A stretch of DNA of 64,000 nt from an uncultured Pseudomonadota bacterium. GTDB taxonomy: Bacteria; Pseudomonadota; Gammaproteobacteria; Steroidobacterales; Steroidobacteraceae. The DNA is taken from contig CAIRLC010000017.1 of the NCBI GenBank assembly GCA_903879335.1, positions 225,057-289,056 of the forward strand. The letters run 5' to 3'. The notes under the pieces were generated by a model, which saw only the letters and a list, made by a program, of their open reading frames with translations, ran no database searches and was not told the origin of the DNA. A program made the translations under genes and the position numbers. Of this stretch, positions 55,757 to 64,000 are shown piece after piece; position 1 is the stretch's first letter; each line of letters starts with the position of its first letter.

Positions 55757-56290
55757 TTACTTCTTCTTGGCTTCCTTGAGTTCGATCTGCTCACCCGAGT
55801 ACCGAACACCCTTGCCCTTGTAAGGCTCAGGAGCGCGGAAACGCCGGATGTCGGCCGCCACTTGGCCGATTTGCTGGCGATCTGAACCCTTGATCATGAT
55901 CTCGGTCTGGCTCGGGGTCTCGATCGTGATCCCCTCCGGGATCGGATAGACGACCGGATGCGAGTAGCCGAGCGTGAGATTCAGGACCTTGCCCTGAACA
56001 GAAGCACGGTAACCGACGCCGACCAGCTCAAGCTTCTGCTCGAAACCGGTGCTCACGCCCTTGGCCATATTGGCCAAGTGAGCTCGAGTCGAGCCCGCGA
56101 GCGCCCACGTTTCCGTGTCGTTAGCAGCAACTTTGACGCACAGGTTCTGCTCTTCCTGGGCGACCGAAACATTGGCAGCGAGCTTCACAGACAGGGAGCC
56201 CTTGGCACCCTTCAGTGTCACGCTATCCGCACCGATCGTGGCGGTAACGCCTTGCGGCAGCGGAACCGGCCTTTTAGCAACTCTGGACAT
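55757..56290 (-). CDS. rplF: 50S ribosomal protein L6
   Basis: uL6, 177 residues with two alpha/beta repeats: MSRVAKRPVPLPQGVTATIG, GVGYRASVQGKVLNLTLGYS, and RRFRAPEPYKGKGVRYSGE at the C terminus. ATG 56290 chosen by the conserved start; an in-frame codon nine triplets upstream lies across the rpsH end. Spc operon. Confidence 0.98.
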   Translation of the reverse strand: MSRVAKRPVPLPQGVTATIGADSVTLKGAKGSLSVKLAANVSVAQEEQNLCVKVAANDTETWALAGSTRAHLANMAKGVSTGFEQKLELVGVGYRASVQGKVLNLTLGYSHPVVYPIPEGITIETPSQTEIMIKGSDRQQIGQVAADIRRFRAPEPYKGKGVRYSGEQIELKEAKKK

Positions 56291-56300
56291 GATCGTTCCT

Positions 56301-56696
56301 TTACGAAACCACGCCAAGGATCTCGCCGCCCTGACCGGCCGCGCGGGCCTGTCGGTCGGTCATGACACCCTGCGAGGTCGACACGATGGCAATACCGAGG
56401 CCACCGAGGACCTTGGGAAGCTCATCCTTACCACGGTAAGTGCGCAACCCTGGACGGCTGATACGCTCAAGACGCTCGATAACCGGGCGACCTTCGTGAT
56501 ACTTCAGGTGAACGGTCAGAGTGGCCTTAGCGCCATCCGTTTCGGTGGTGAAGCCGGCGATGTAACCCTCGTCACGCAGTAGCGTGGCAATGGACACCTT
56601 CAGCTTCGAAGCCGCGCAGGAAACGTCCGGCTTACGAGCAGCCTGGGCGTTGCGGATACGCGTGAACAGGTCAGCAATTGGATCAGTCATGCTCAT
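56301..56696 (-). CDS. rpsH: 30S ribosomal protein S8
   Basis: uS8, 131 residues: [40 protein letters not shown], and the C-terminal [18 protein letters not shown]. In E. coli S8 represses the spc operon by binding near the rplE start; whether that site exists here I could not tell. 10 bases after rpsN. Confidence 0.98.
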   Translation of the reverse strand: MSMTDPIADLFTRIRNAQAARKPDVSCAASKLKVSIATLLRDEGYIAGFTTETDGAKATLTVHLKYHEGRPVIERLERISRPGLRTYRGKDELPKVLGGLGIAIVSTSQGVMTDRQARAAGQGGEILGVVS

Positions 56697-56706
56697 GGGC
56701 GATTCC

Positions 56707-57012
56707 TTACCAGCTTGCCTTGCTCAAACCCGGGATTTCACCCCGGTTGGCGGCCTCGCGCAGCTTGGTGCGCGCGAGCCCGAACTTGCGGTACACACCA
56801 CGCGGGCGGCCCGTAATCGAGCAGCGAATCCGCTGGCGATTTGGATTGGAGTCACGCGGCATCTTCTGCAGGCTTTCCTGCGCAGCGACGCGATCCTCGT
56901 GGGAGGTCTTCGGGTCACGGATGAGCTCACGGAGCTTGGCGCGCTTCGCAGCGTGCTTCTTCGCGAGGGCCTGGCGACGCTTTTCGCGCTCCAGCATGTT
57001 GGTCTTGGCCAT
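56707..57012 (-). CDS. rpsN: 30S ribosomal protein S14
   Basis: uS14, 101 residues, the long zinc-free type: no CxxC pairs, unlike the short zinc form. [40 protein letters not shown] and the final [13 protein letters not shown] GLSKASW. 19 bases after rplE. Confidence 0.98.
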   Translation of the reverse strand: MAKTNMLEREKRRQALAKKHAAKRAKLRELIRDPKTSHEDRVAAQESLQKMPRDSNPNRQRIRCSITGRPRGVYRKFGLARTKLREAANRGEIPGLSKASW

Positions 57013-57031
57013 TGCCGTTACCTTTCAGAGA

Positions 57032-57571
57032 CTACTTACGGAAGGGGAAGTTAAACGCTGTGAGCAGCGCCTTCCCCGCCTTGTCGTCGACCGCGGTCGT
57101 CGTGATCGTGATATCCATACCCCGGACCTTGTCGACTTGGTCGTACTGGATCTCGGGGAAGATGATCTGTTCTTTGACGCCGAAGTTATAGTTACCGCGA
57201 CCGTCGAAAGACCGGGCCGACACACCGCGGAAGTCGCGGACGCGTGGCAGCGCGATGCTGATCAAACGATCGAGGAACTCGTACATACGCGCACCGCGTA
57301 ACGTGACCTTGGCGCCGATCGCCAAACCTTCACGCAACTTGAACGACGCAATGGACTTGCGGGACTTGCAGAGCAACGGCTTCTGGCCGGTGATCTTCTG
57401 CAGGTCAGCCACTGCGTTTTCGATGAGCTTCTTGTCCGACACCGCGTCGCCCACGCCCATGTTGACCGTGATCTTTTCGATCCGCGGTACCTGCATTGGG
57501 TTAGCGAGTTCGAGCTCAGTCATGAGCTTCGAAACGATGACGTCCTGATATTGCTTATGGAGCCTGGTCAT
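57032..57571 (-). CDS. rplE: 50S ribosomal protein L5
   Basis: uL5, 179 residues (same as E. coli): [60 protein letters not shown] and [19 protein letters not shown]. Binds 5S rRNA and contacts S13 in a subunit bridge. Spc operon. Confidence 0.98.
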   Translation of the reverse strand: MTRLHKQYQDVIVSKLMTELELANPMQVPRIEKITVNMGVGDAVSDKKLIENAVADLQKITGQKPLLCKSRKSIASFKLREGLAIGAKVTLRGARMYEFLDRLISIALPRVRDFRGVSARSFDGRGNYNFGVKEQIIFPEIQYDQVDKVRGMDITITTTAVDDKAGKALLTAFNFPFRK

Positions 57572-57603
57572 GATGCCTGTCCTGATGGTTGGGTATCGAC
57601 GCC

Positions 57604-57921
57604 TCAGGCGTCGACAACCTCGCCGTTCGACCTGAAGACGCGCACCTTGCGACCGTCATCCAGCGTCTTGAAACCAACCCGGTCGCCCTTGCTGGTCGCC
57701 GGATTGAGTAGCAACACGTTCGAAGCGTGAATCGGCGCTTCCTTCTGGACAATGCCACCGGCCACACCCGACTGGGGGTTTGGCTTCTGGTGCTTCTTGA
57801 CCATGTTCACGTTCTCAATAACGACAGTGTCGTTATCAAGTACGCGGATAACTGTGCCGGTTCGGCCCTTGTCACGACCGGTCGTTACTACGACTCGATC
57901 ACCCTTACGAATACGATTCAT
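57604..57921 (-). CDS. rplX: 50S ribosomal protein L24
   Basis: uL24, 105 residues: KOW motif [18 protein letters not shown], then [20 protein letters not shown] and [19 protein letters not shown]. Early assembly initiator at the 23S 5' end. 32 bases before rplE and 29 after rplN. Confidence 0.98.
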   Translation of the reverse strand: MNRIRKGDRVVVTTGRDKGRTGTVIRVLDNDTVVIENVNMVKKHQKPNPQSGVAGGIVQKEAPIHASNVLLLNPATSKGDRVGFKTLDDGRKVRVFRSNGEVVDA

Positions 57922-57950
57922 GTCTTTTCCCCGTCTCCGTAGCGAGTCCC

Positions 57951-58319
57951 TTACAGGACCTCGGGTGCGAGAGAGATGATCTTCATGAACTGCGAGTTGC
58001 GCAGTTCGCGCGTCACGGGCCCGAAAATACGGGTTCCGATCGGCTCCAGCTTGGTGGTGAGCAACACAGCAGCGTTGCCGTCGAAGCGGATCAATGACCC
58101 GTCCGCACGACGCACGCCCTGACGAGTGCGTACGACGACTGCGTCGTAAACCTCACCCTTCTTAACCTTACCGCGCGGGATCGCGTCCTTGACGCTCACC
58201 TTAATGACGTCACCGACGCTGGCGTAACGACGCTTTGAGCCACCGAGCACCTTGATGCACATAAGGCTCTTCGCACCGCTGTTATCAGCTGCCGCAAGCA
58301 GGGTCCGCATCTGAATCAT
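57951..58319 (-). CDS. rplN: 50S ribosomal protein L14
   Basis: uL14, 122 residues (E. coli 123): [59 protein letters not shown]. It is the docking site for RsfS, whose gene is at 25.5 kb. First gene of the spc operon, 19 bases after rpsQ with no promoter I can point to. Confidence 0.98.
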   Translation of the reverse strand: MIQMRTLLAAADNSGAKSLMCIKVLGGSKRRYASVGDVIKVSVKDAIPRGKVKKGEVYDAVVVRTRQGVRRADGSLIRFDGNAAVLLTTKLEPIGTRIFGPVTRELRNSQFMKIISLAPEVL

Positions 58320-58338
58320 TTACGTACTCCTGGTGGCT

Positions 58339-58614
58339 TCAGCGCGCGCGCTCGACAACCTGCACGAGCGTGTAGCTCTTGCGGCGCGAAAGCGGACGGC
58401 AGGGCGCGATGGACACGGTGTCACCGGCCTTGGCTTCATTGTTCTCGTCGTGCGCGAGCAACTTCGTGGTACGGCGAATGTACTTGCCGTACTGCGGGTG
58501 CTTTACGAGCCGCTCGACAGCAACAGAGATGGTCTTATCCATCTTCGTGCTCACGACGCGGCCCGTGAGCGAACGCTCAGCGCTAACCGACTCAGTCGAA
58601 ATTTCAGCGGACAT
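58339..58614 (-). CDS. rpsQ: 30S ribosomal protein S17
   Basis: uS17, 91 residues (E. coli 84): the extra residues are an N-terminal Ser/Glu-rich lead ([13 protein letters not shown]), then [20 protein letters not shown] and [20 protein letters not shown]. Its ATG shares one base with the rpmC stop. Confidence 0.98.
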   Translation of the reverse strand: MSAEISTESVSAERSLTGRVVSTKMDKTISVAVERLVKHPQYGKYIRRTTKLLAHDENNEAKAGDTVSIAPCRPLSRRKSYTLVQVVERAR

Positions 58615-58814
58615 CAGGCCTTACCTCCGGCGCGCTTCTGGTTGAGCGCCGTCTTAATGCGCGCAATATTCTTGCGCACCTTGCCGTGCTGATCCGGCTT
58701 GGCGGGCTGGCCTGCGGCCGCCGCCATGCGCAGATTGAACTGCTCGCGACGCAGCTTCAGGAGTTCATCCTGAAGTTCCGCCGGTGTCTTGGTATTCAAT
58801 TCTTTGAAGCTCAT
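58614..58814 (-). CDS. rpmC: 50S ribosomal protein L29
   Basis: uL29, 66 residues: [49 protein letters not shown]. Two-helix protein near the exit tunnel, part of the trigger-factor and SRP docking site. 20 bases after rplP. Confidence 0.98.
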   Translation of the reverse strand: MSFKELNTKTPAELQDELLKLRREQFNLRMAAAAGQPAKPDQHGKVRKNIARIKTALNQKRAGGKA

Positions 58815-58834
58815 GGCATTCCTCGTGCGTGCGC

Positions 58835-59248
58835 TTAGCGCACCTGGCGCTTCACGAACGTGGTTGCGATCGAGAGCTTGGCGGCCGCGAGTCGGAACGC
58901 CTCGCGGGCGTCAGTCTCGGAGATACCTTCCATCTCGAAGAGCACCTTGCCAGGCAGCACGCGTGCCACCCAGTACTCGACGTTACCCTTACCGCTACCC
59001 ATTCGAACTTCAAGCGGCTTCGCGGAAACCGGAATATCCGGGAACACGCGAATCCAAATCTGACCACCACGCTTCACGTGACGGGTCATCGCTCGACGGG
59101 CGGCTTCGATCTCGCGCGAGGTCATCCGGCCGCGGCCAGTGGCCTTCAGCGCGAACTCACCGAACGAAACCGTGCTGCCGCGGTGGGCCGAACCGGAGTT
59201 CGAACCCTTAAACTGCTTACGGTACTTAGTACGCTTTGGCTGCATCAT
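58835..59248 (-). CDS. rplP: 50S ribosomal protein L16
   Basis: uL16, 137 residues (E. coli 136): [19 protein letters not shown] (first Met kept because E. coli begins MLQPKRTK), [60 protein letters not shown]. Contacts A-site tRNA. Confidence 0.98.
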   Translation of the reverse strand: MMQPKRTKYRKQFKGSNSGSAHRGSTVSFGEFALKATGRGRMTSREIEAARRAMTRHVKRGGQIWIRVFPDIPVSAKPLEVRMGSGKGNVEYWVARVLPGKVLFEMEGISETDAREAFRLAAAKLSIATTFVKRQVR

Positions 59249-59271
59249 GGTCGTATTCCCCTTTGCGAGCC

Positions 59272-59979
59272 TTAAGCCGTCTGGACCGAATCGGTCTGGG
59301 CGCCGTCATTCGAAGCCGAATCGCCGCCATCCAGCGACGAGCGATCGAACACTTCACCCTTGAAGATCCACACCTTGACGCCGATGACGCCATACGTTGT
59401 GTGGGCTTCAGCAAAACCGTAGTCGATGTCAGCGCGGAACGTGTGCAGCGGAATGCGGCCCTCGCGGCTCCATTCCGTGCGCGCGATCTCTGCGCCGTTA
59501 AGGCGACCCGAGGCACGAACCTTGATACCCAACGCGCCACTGCGCATTGTGTTCATGACCGAACGCTTCATGGCGCGGCGGAACATCACACGCTTCTCGA
59601 TCTGCTGTGCGATGCCTTCAGCAACCAACTGCGCGTCAGCCTCTGGCTTGCGGATCTCGGAAATATTGATCCGAACATCCTGGACCGGGAGACGGAGAAG
59701 GCGGGCGACTTCGACGCGCACCTTCTCAATATCCTCGCCCTTCTTGCCAATCACGATACCCGGCCGTGCCGTGTGGATCGTGATATTGACACGCCGAGCG
59801 GCGCGCTCGATGTGAATGCGGCTCACCGAGGCTTCGGCAAGACGCTTCTTCAGGAACTCACGAACCGCGAAATCGGTCTGCAAGAGCGCCGGGAAGTTCT
59901 TCGAATGGGCGTACCACTTCGAAGTCCAGTCACGGGTAATGCCGAGGCGAATGCCGGTCGGATGTACTTTCTGGCCCAT
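59272..59979 (-). CDS. rpsC: 30S ribosomal protein S3
   Basis: uS3, 235 residues (E. coli 233): [20 protein letters not shown], the KH domain with [15 protein letters not shown] (GxxG), and [20 protein letters not shown]. Forms the mRNA entry with S4 and S5. The C-terminal tail is Ser/Asp/Gln-rich. S10 operon. Confidence 0.98.
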   Translation of the reverse strand: MGQKVHPTGIRLGITRDWTSKWYAHSKNFPALLQTDFAVREFLKKRLAEASVSRIHIERAARRVNITIHTARPGIVIGKKGEDIEKVRVEVARLLRLPVQDVRINISEIRKPEADAQLVAEGIAQQIEKRVMFRRAMKRSVMNTMRSGALGIKVRASGRLNGAEIARTEWSREGRIPLHTFRADIDYGFAEAHTTYGVIGVKVWIFKGEVFDRSSLDGGDSASNDGAQTDSVQTA

Positions 59980-59998
59980 GTTTCTCTAGTCCTCGGCC

Positions 59999-60337
59999 TT
60001 ACTTGGCCGCATCCGCGACGTAGATTGTGATGTGGCTGTTACGCTTGACGATCTGCGTGCCACGACCCTTTGCGCGAGCGCCGAAACGCTTCAACACGGG
60101 AGCCGTATCCACTTCGATCCGCCAAACCTTCAGCTCATCGATATCTGCATTGAAATTATGCTCAGCGTTGGCAATAGCCGACTCAAGCACCTTGCGAATG
60201 AGTTCAGCGCCCTTCTTAGGCATGAACTTCAGCGTCGCGAGCGCATGGCCAACCGGCTTGCCGCGGACCAGGTCCGCAACCAAGCGGCACTTCTGCGGGG
60301 AGATGCGCGCATTGCGCAACTTTGCGAAGGTGTGCAT
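59999..60337 (-). CDS. rplV: 50S ribosomal protein L22
   Basis: uL22, 112 residues: [40 protein letters not shown], and the tunnel-lining loop [20 protein letters not shown]. The loop region is intact, without the macrolide-resistance deletion. 3 bases after rpsS. Confidence 0.98.
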   Translation of the reverse strand: MHTFAKLRNARISPQKCRLVADLVRGKPVGHALATLKFMPKKGAELIRKVLESAIANAEHNFNADIDELKVWRIEVDTAPVLKRFGARAKGRGTQIVKRNSHITIYVADAAK

Positions 60338-60340
60338 GGA

Positions 60341-60613
60341 TTAATCCGCCTTCCGGTCGCCGCCGTGCGCCTTGAAGGTGCGCGTCGGGGCGAACTCGCC
60401 GAGCTTGTGGCCGACCATGTTCTCGGTCATGAGAACCGGCACATGATTACGACCGTTGTGGACGGCGATCGTGAGACCAACCATCTCTGGGGTGACCATC
60501 GAGCGGCGCGACCAAGTCTTGATCGGACGACGATCATTCTTGGCGGCAGCAACCTGCACCTTCTTAGCGAGGGGCAGATCGACGAACGGACCTTTCTTCA
60601 GTGAACGTGGCAC
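60341..60613 (-). CDS. rpsS: 30S ribosomal protein S19
   Basis: uS19, 90 residues: [60 protein letters not shown], ending [14 protein letters not shown]. Head protein paired with S13. 15 bases after rplB. Confidence 0.98.
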   Translation of the reverse strand: MPRSLKKGPFVDLPLAKKVQVAAAKNDRRPIKTWSRRSMVTPEMVGLTIAVHNGRNHVPVLMTENMVGHKLGEFAPTRTFKAHGGDRKAD

Positions 60614-60628
60614 GTTAGGACCCTCGAA

Positions 60629-61453
60629 TTACTTGCGGCGCTGCACGATGAACAAATTCGTGCGCTTGTTGTGACGGGTCTTCTTACCCTTGGTCTGCCA
60701 GCCCCACGGGGATACCGGGTGCGGGTTACCTTGGCCGGACTTACCCTCACCACCGCCGTGCGGGTGATCAACCGGGTTCATCACGACGCCACGGACAGTC
60801 GGGCGGATACCGCGCCAACGCTTCGCACCGGCCTTGCCGTACTGGCGAAGGTTATGCTCGTCGTTGCCGACTTCACCGATCGTCGCGCGGCAGTCGATAT
60901 GGACCTTGCGCATCTCGCCTGAACGCAAGCGGATAAGCGCATGCAGTCCTTCACGAGCCGTGAACTGAGCAGAAGCACCAGCCGAGCGCGCCAACTGGCC
61001 ACCCTTGCCTGGCTTCAACTCGATGTTGTGGATCGAGCTACCGACAGGAATGTGACGCAACTGCATCGCATTGCCCGGCTTGATCGGCGACTCCTGACCC
61101 GACTGCACTTCGTCACCGGCTTTCAAACCCTTAGGGGCGAGGATGTAGCGACGTTCGCCGTCCTTATACAGGACGAGCGCGATGTGAGCCGAGCGGTTCG
61201 GGTCGTATTCGACGCGCTCAACGACAGCAGGAATGCCGTCCTTGTCACGACGGAAATCGATCACGCGGTACTTATGCTTGTGACCACCACCCTTATGACG
61301 GGTCGTGATGCGGCCTGAGCTGTTGCGGGCGCCCGTGGAGTTCTGGGACACCAGCAACGGCGCGTAGCCCTTGCCCTTGTGGAGGTGCGAGCGATCCGGC
61401 TTCACGACAAAGCGTGCACCCGGTGACGTCGGCCTCAGTTTGATCATTGCCAT
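60629..61453 (-). CDS. rplB: 50S ribosomal protein L2
   Basis: uL2, 274 residues: [60 protein letters not shown], and the catalytic-centre loop [19 protein letters not shown] with the conserved His. Needed for peptidyl transfer and subunit joining. S10 operon. Confidence 0.98.
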   Translation of the reverse strand: MAMIKLRPTSPGARFVVKPDRSHLHKGKGYAPLLVSQNSTGARNSSGRITTRHKGGGHKHKYRVIDFRRDKDGIPAVVERVEYDPNRSAHIALVLYKDGERRYILAPKGLKAGDEVQSGQESPIKPGNAMQLRHIPVGSSIHNIELKPGKGGQLARSAGASAQFTAREGLHALIRLRSGEMRKVHIDCRATIGEVGNDEHNLRQYGKAGAKRWRGIRPTVRGVVMNPVDHPHGGGEGKSGQGNPHPVSPWGWQTKGKKTRHNKRTNLFIVQRRK

Positions 61454-61480
61454 GGCTATAGCCCTTTAGTCTCGCGGCCC

Positions 61481-61813
61481 TTAGGCCGTCACCGCGCCGG
61501 AAAGATCAATCGTTTGACCGGACTTAAGGCTGATGTACGCCTTCTTCCAGTCCGAACGACGACCCATCATCGCGCCGAAACGCTTTTGCTTACCGGCGAC
61601 GTTGACGACCTGAACGGAGTCAACTTCGACCGAGAACATCAGCTCCACAGCCGCGCGGATCTCTGGCTTCGACGCATCGCGACGAACGCGAAACACGTAC
61701 TGGCCGTTCTTCTCGCTCACGCGGGCCGATTTCTCGGACACATGCGGAACAAGCAGAATGCTGATCAAGCGCTCGGTCTTAGCGACCGGAACAGTGTTGG
61801 TTGGCGTGCTCAT
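61481..61813 (-). CDS. rplW: 50S ribosomal protein L23
   Basis: uL23, 110 residues (E. coli 100), the extra at the N terminus. [60 protein letters not shown]. Docking site for trigger factor and SRP. Start overlaps the rplD stop by 4 bases. Confidence 0.98.
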   Translation of the reverse strand: MSTPTNTVPVAKTERLISILLVPHVSEKSARVSEKNGQYVFRVRRDASKPEIRAAVELMFSVEVDSVQVVNVAGKQKRFGAMMGRRSDWKKAYISLKSGQTIDLSGAVTA

Positions 61814-62424
61814 GCCAGGCGCTCCTCGATCATTTTCAGTGCGCCGACAGTCACGACAACTTTGTCATGACGCGCGAGACTGACCGGATCGATCTGAGCG
61901 ACCGTGACAACCTCGACATACGGCAGGTTGCGAGCTGCGAGGAACACCTTCTCTTCGAAGGCCTCCACGATAATGAGCGCGTTCTCCGCACCCAAGCTCT
62001 TCAGATGACCCGCCAACAGCTTGGTCTTCGGCGCTTCGATTTCGAAGGTCGGCACAACGACCAACGCTTCGTTACGCGCCAACTCGGAGAACATTGAGCG
62101 GATAGCCGCCCGGTACATCTTCCGATTGACCTTCTGGGAATAGTCACGGGGGCGAGCCGCAAACGCGCGACCGCCGCCGACCCAAATTGGGCTGCGGATC
62201 GATCCAGCGCGGGCGCTGCCCGTACCTTTCTGACTGTGCGGCTTGCGACCGCCGCCACGGACTTCAGCGCGGGTCTTCTGAGCCTTCGTTCCAGCGCGAC
62301 CGGCGGCCATATAGGCAACAACGATCTGGTGGACGAGCGTCTCATTGAAATCGCGAGCGAAGGCGGCGTCAGCCACCTCGACTTCAGCGGCGCCGGCCCC
62401 GGCATTTACTACCTTGAGCTTCAT
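61810..62424 (-). CDS. rplD: 50S ribosomal protein L4
   Basis: uL4, 204 residues (E. coli 201): [20 protein letters not shown], the tunnel loop [40 protein letters not shown]. In enteric bacteria L4 also represses its own operon through a leader ahead of rpsJ; here the only long leader is ahead of rplC (63133-63357). 15 bases after rplC. Confidence 0.98.
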   Translation of the reverse strand: MKLKVVNAGAGAAEVEVADAAFARDFNETLVHQIVVAYMAAGRAGTKAQKTRAEVRGGGRKPHSQKGTGSARAGSIRSPIWVGGGRAFAARPRDYSQKVNRKMYRAAIRSMFSELARNEALVVVPTFEIEAPKTKLLAGHLKSLGAENALIIVEAFEEKVFLAARNLPYVEVVTVAQIDPVSLARHDKVVVTVGALKMIEERLA

Positions 62425-62439
62425 GGGGTTGCCTCGCCT

Positions 62440-63132
62440 TTACTTCTTGGCCGGGGCGACGCGAACGCGTCGAGCCTGACCCTTGACCTTGACCGATGGG
62501 CGGACGACGACGGTGCCACCTTCGGTGCCCGGAACCGCGCCACGGATGAGGATCAGGTTGCGCTCGGCATCCACCGAGACAACCTTAAGGTTTTCCGTAG
62601 TGACGCGATCGACGCCCATATGGCCCGACATGCGCTTACCCTGGAAAACACGGCCCGGGGTCTGTCGCTGACCGATCGAACCCGGCGCGCGATGCGTAAC
62701 CGAGTGACCGTGCGAACCGCCGCCGCCGCCGAAATTGTGGCGCTTCATCACGCCCGCGTAGCCCTTACCCATCGTGGTACCGGTAACGTCGACAACCTGA
62801 CCGGCTTCGAACATTCCGACCGACAGCTCCGCGCCAGCGGCGAGGTCTGCGCCCTCAGCATCATTGACACGGAATTCGTGCAGCGCTTCGCCCGGCGCCA
62901 CGTTCGCTTTCGCAAAGTGACCCGCTGCTGCTTTCGTAACACGGGACGGACGACGCGTACCGAAGGTGATTTGCACCGCACGGTAGCCATCGCTCTCAAG
63001 CGTCTTGATCTGAGTGACGCGATTGGGCAGCGCTTCGATCACGGTCACTGGCACTGTTTCGCCAGCATCCGTGAAGACGCGGGTCATGCCGCGCTTGCGA
63101 CCGACCAGCCCCAAGCCATGCTTCAGGCTCAT
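62440..63132 (-). CDS. rplC: 50S ribosomal protein L3
   Basis: uL3, 230 residues (E. coli 209); the last 15-20 residues are extra and basic ([14 protein letters not shown]). [40 protein letters not shown], and the Gln methylation site region [20 protein letters not shown]. It is separated from rpsJ by 300 bases that contain a strong promoter. Ribosome site AGAGGTG precedes the ATG. Confidence 0.98.
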   Translation of the reverse strand: MSLKHGLGLVGRKRGMTRVFTDAGETVPVTVIEALPNRVTQIKTLESDGYRAVQITFGTRRPSRVTKAAAGHFAKANVAPGEALHEFRVNDAEGADLAAGAELSVGMFEAGQVVDVTGTTMGKGYAGVMKRHNFGGGGGSHGHSVTHRAPGSIGQRQTPGRVFQGKRMSGHMGVDRVTTENLKVVSVDAERNLILIRGAVPGTEGGTVVVRPSVKVKGQARRVRVAPAKK

Positions 63133-63357
63133 TGGGTCTACACCTCTTTACGCTCACCTACTGCAATTGGCAGGTGGCACTTCAACCATCGCTACCGAGA
63201 CCCGAAGACCTCAATAGCGCCCTAAATCACTGATTCTTAAGCCCGTTCCAGTAACCCTATCCGCGGTTTCAGCCCCGCGTCAGATTTAGATTGCTCCAAA
63301 TTGACTGTCTGGACTGACCTTCGGAGGGCACACCTGGATAAGGCGGGCCACAGCGAG
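63133..63357 (-). promoter_or_regulatory. putative 225-base 5' leader of the rplC operon
   Basis: Non-coding stretch from the predicted transcription start to the rplC ATG. Several potential hairpins: CGCGG/CCGCG (near 63259-63277) and CACCT/AGGTG just before the ribosome site (63155-63176). An 11-codon frame (MVEVPPANCSR, 63154-63189) ends within the last hairpin. The length and place suit an autoregulatory leader, for instance for L4, but I cannot show a match to a known leader family. Confidence 0.4.
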
Positions 63358-63363
63358 CCGCCA

Positions 63364-63392
63364 ATATTAGGCGGACTTGATCAACAATGCAA
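63364..63392 (-). promoter_or_regulatory. internal promoter ahead of rplC
   Basis: On the minus strand TTGCAT (63387-63392), exactly 17 bases, TAATAT (63364-63369). This is the best promoter match in the ribosomal supercluster, and it lies between rpsJ and rplC, where most gammaproteobacteria have only a short gap. Confidence 0.75.
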
Positions 63393-63395
63393 GTC

Positions 63396-63424
63396 CCGCG
63401 ACGCTGAATTTATCAGCGTCGCGG
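63396..63424 (-). other. perfect 12-bp hairpin between rpsJ and the rplC promoter
   Basis: CCGCGACGCTGA/TCAGCGTCGCGG with a 5-base loop. It begins 8 bases past the rpsJ stop (63433) and ends 3 bases before the -35 box. No T-run follows on the minus strand. It could end or protect the rpsJ message, or bind a protein near the promoter. Confidence 0.7.
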
Positions 63425-63432
63425 AAAATAGA

Positions 63433-63744
63433 TCAGTTCAGTTTAATCTGAACGTCCACGCCAGCGGGCAGCTCGAGCTTCATGAGCGCGTCTACCGTCT
63501 TGTCGGTGGGGTTCAGTATGTCCATGAGGCGCTTGTGGGTACGAATTTCGTACTGATCACGAGCATCCTTGTCGCCGTGAGGCGCAACGAGGACCGTAAA
63601 ACGCTCCATTTTGGTCGGCAAGGGAATCGGTCCGCGGACCGTAGCGCCTGTGCGCCTTGCCGTCTCAACGATCTCACGCGCTGAATTATCGATCAGGCGG
63701 TGATCAAATGCCTTAAGACGGATACGAATGTTCTGGTTGGCCAT
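63433..63744 (-). CDS. rpsJ: 30S ribosomal protein S10
   Basis: uS10, 103 residues like E. coli: [60 protein letters not shown]. Also acts as NusE in antitermination. ATG 63744 chosen by the family start; an upstream in-frame ATG at 63753 overlaps the AAGGATGA ribosome site. Lies between a hairpin with T-run (after tuf) and the hairpin-promoter before rplC, so it may be a nearly monocistronic unit. Confidence 0.98.
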   Translation of the reverse strand: MANQNIRIRLKAFDHRLIDNSAREIVETARRTGATVRGPIPLPTKMERFTVLVAPHGDKDARDQYEIRTHKRLMDILNPTDKTVDALMKLELPAGVDVQIKLN

Positions 63745-63793
63745 GGCCTTCATCCTTTCGTCAAAGAGCGGCAGAAGCGTTAAGAATCTGCCT

Positions 63794-63834
63794 GAAAAAT
63801 TACGGGCTCGGACGCCCTAGAGCAACCGAGCCCG
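63794..63834 (-). terminator. terminator or attenuator between tuf and rpsJ
   Basis: On the minus strand CGGGCTCGG/CCGAGCCCG forms a 9-bp stem with a 14-base loop, followed by TAATTTTT. The interrupted T-run suggests partial termination. Confidence 0.6.
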
Positions 63835-63855
63835 CAACTATACACGATTTTCTGA

Positions 63856-64000
63856 TTACAGAAGAATCTTCGAGACGACGCCGGCGCCGACGGTGCGACC
63901 ACCCTCACGGATGGCGAAACGCAGGCCTTCTTCCATCGCGATCGGGTTGATCAACTCAACCGTCATCTTGATGTTGTCGCCAGGCATAACCATCTCAACG
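63856..64000 (-). CDS. tuf: elongation factor Tu (C-terminal 47 residues)
   Basis: The last 47 codons and TAA stop are visible: [20 protein letters not shown], then [20 protein letters not shown] and ILL, the invariant EF-Tu C terminus (domain 3). The rest lies past the window edge. tuf just ahead of rpsJ is the normal order at the end of the str operon. The visible part cannot tell whether this is one of two tuf copies. Confidence 0.98.
   Translation of the reverse strand, partial: VEMVMPGDNIKMTVELINPIAMEEGLRFAIREGGRTVGAGVVSKILL

Noticed and set aside
1..64000. Prophage, insertion sequence, integron, CRISPR or defence island
   Set aside because: No transposase, integrase, repeat-spacer array or nuclease-type cluster was seen; gene order is largely conserved housekeeping.

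Overview
The window is a 64 kb stretch of a GC-rich gammaproteobacterial chromosome and is almost wholly housekeeping. The phylum-level call rests on several points. 6S RNA follows zapA. The tldD-nitrilase-yhdP-rng-maf and leuS-lptE-holA-nadD-rsfS-rlmH blocks are present. So is lnt-corC-ybeY-ybeZ-miaB, together with coq7, djlA, darP, ygfB and a Crp/Vfr-type regulator. The order of the S10, spc and alpha ribosomal operons is the usual one. Details such as the Lys/Ala-rich tails and the Clp/Vfr-like Crp fit a xanthomonad-like or other early-branching gammaproteobacterium, but I do not name a genus. I found no prophage, insertion sequence, transposase, integron or CRISPR array.

Layout. 1-2.1 kb: pepP (cut by the window edge) and ygfB run leftward, divergent from a ZapB-like coiled coil plus zapA. 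2.1-3.9 kb: 6S RNA, an EVE-domain protein, a 21-residue Lys/Ala peptide with its own promoter and terminator, and rpiA. 3.9-5.9 kb: a YihG-type acyltransferase, tRNA-Gln(CTG), rpsI and rplM. 6-9.3 kb: coq7 and crp, then rpe, an antitoxin-like orphan and djlA. 9.4-16.5 kb: purC, yihY, darP, purE, purK and an ExeA-type ATPase fused to an FHA domain, with pmbA on the opposite strand. 16.5-34.7 kb: one long leftward run from leuS down to tldD that covers lipopolysaccharide transport, NAD synthesis, replication (holA), ribosome silencing, 23S rRNA methylation, RNase G, envelope lipid transport (YhdP) and the TldD/E peptidase. 34.8-43.1 kb: an aminotransferase, then lnt-corC-ybeY-ybeZ-miaB, ssb and an MFS exporter. 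43.2-49.4 kb: uvrA, a GNAT protein, an Ala/Pro-repeat lipoprotein, pepQ and purU. 49.4-64 kb: the ribosomal protein supercluster, read leftward from tuf to rplQ and closed by a strong terminator at 49460-49489.

Genes that work together: purC, purE and purK in purine synthesis; pmbA and tldD as the two halves of one metallopeptidase; rlmH, rsfS, darP, ybeY, rpoA and the ribosomal proteins in ribosome making and control; lnt and lptE in envelope assembly; uvrA and ssb in DNA repair; holA in replication.

Features that stand out against this ordinary background: (i) four genes spliced between lptE and holA, three of them joined by GTGA stop-start overlaps; (ii) two histone-H1-like Lys/Ala sequences, one a free 21-mer and one a tail on RsfS; (iii) strong promoters inside the ribosomal supercluster, before rplC and before rpsM, each preceded a few bases upstream by a perfect hairpin, with a 225-nt leader before rplC; (iv) the ExeA-FHA fusion; (v) an antitoxin-like orphan next to rpe. 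None of these amounts to proof of a new system. The lptE-holA insertion and the rpsJ-rplC leader deserve the closest look.
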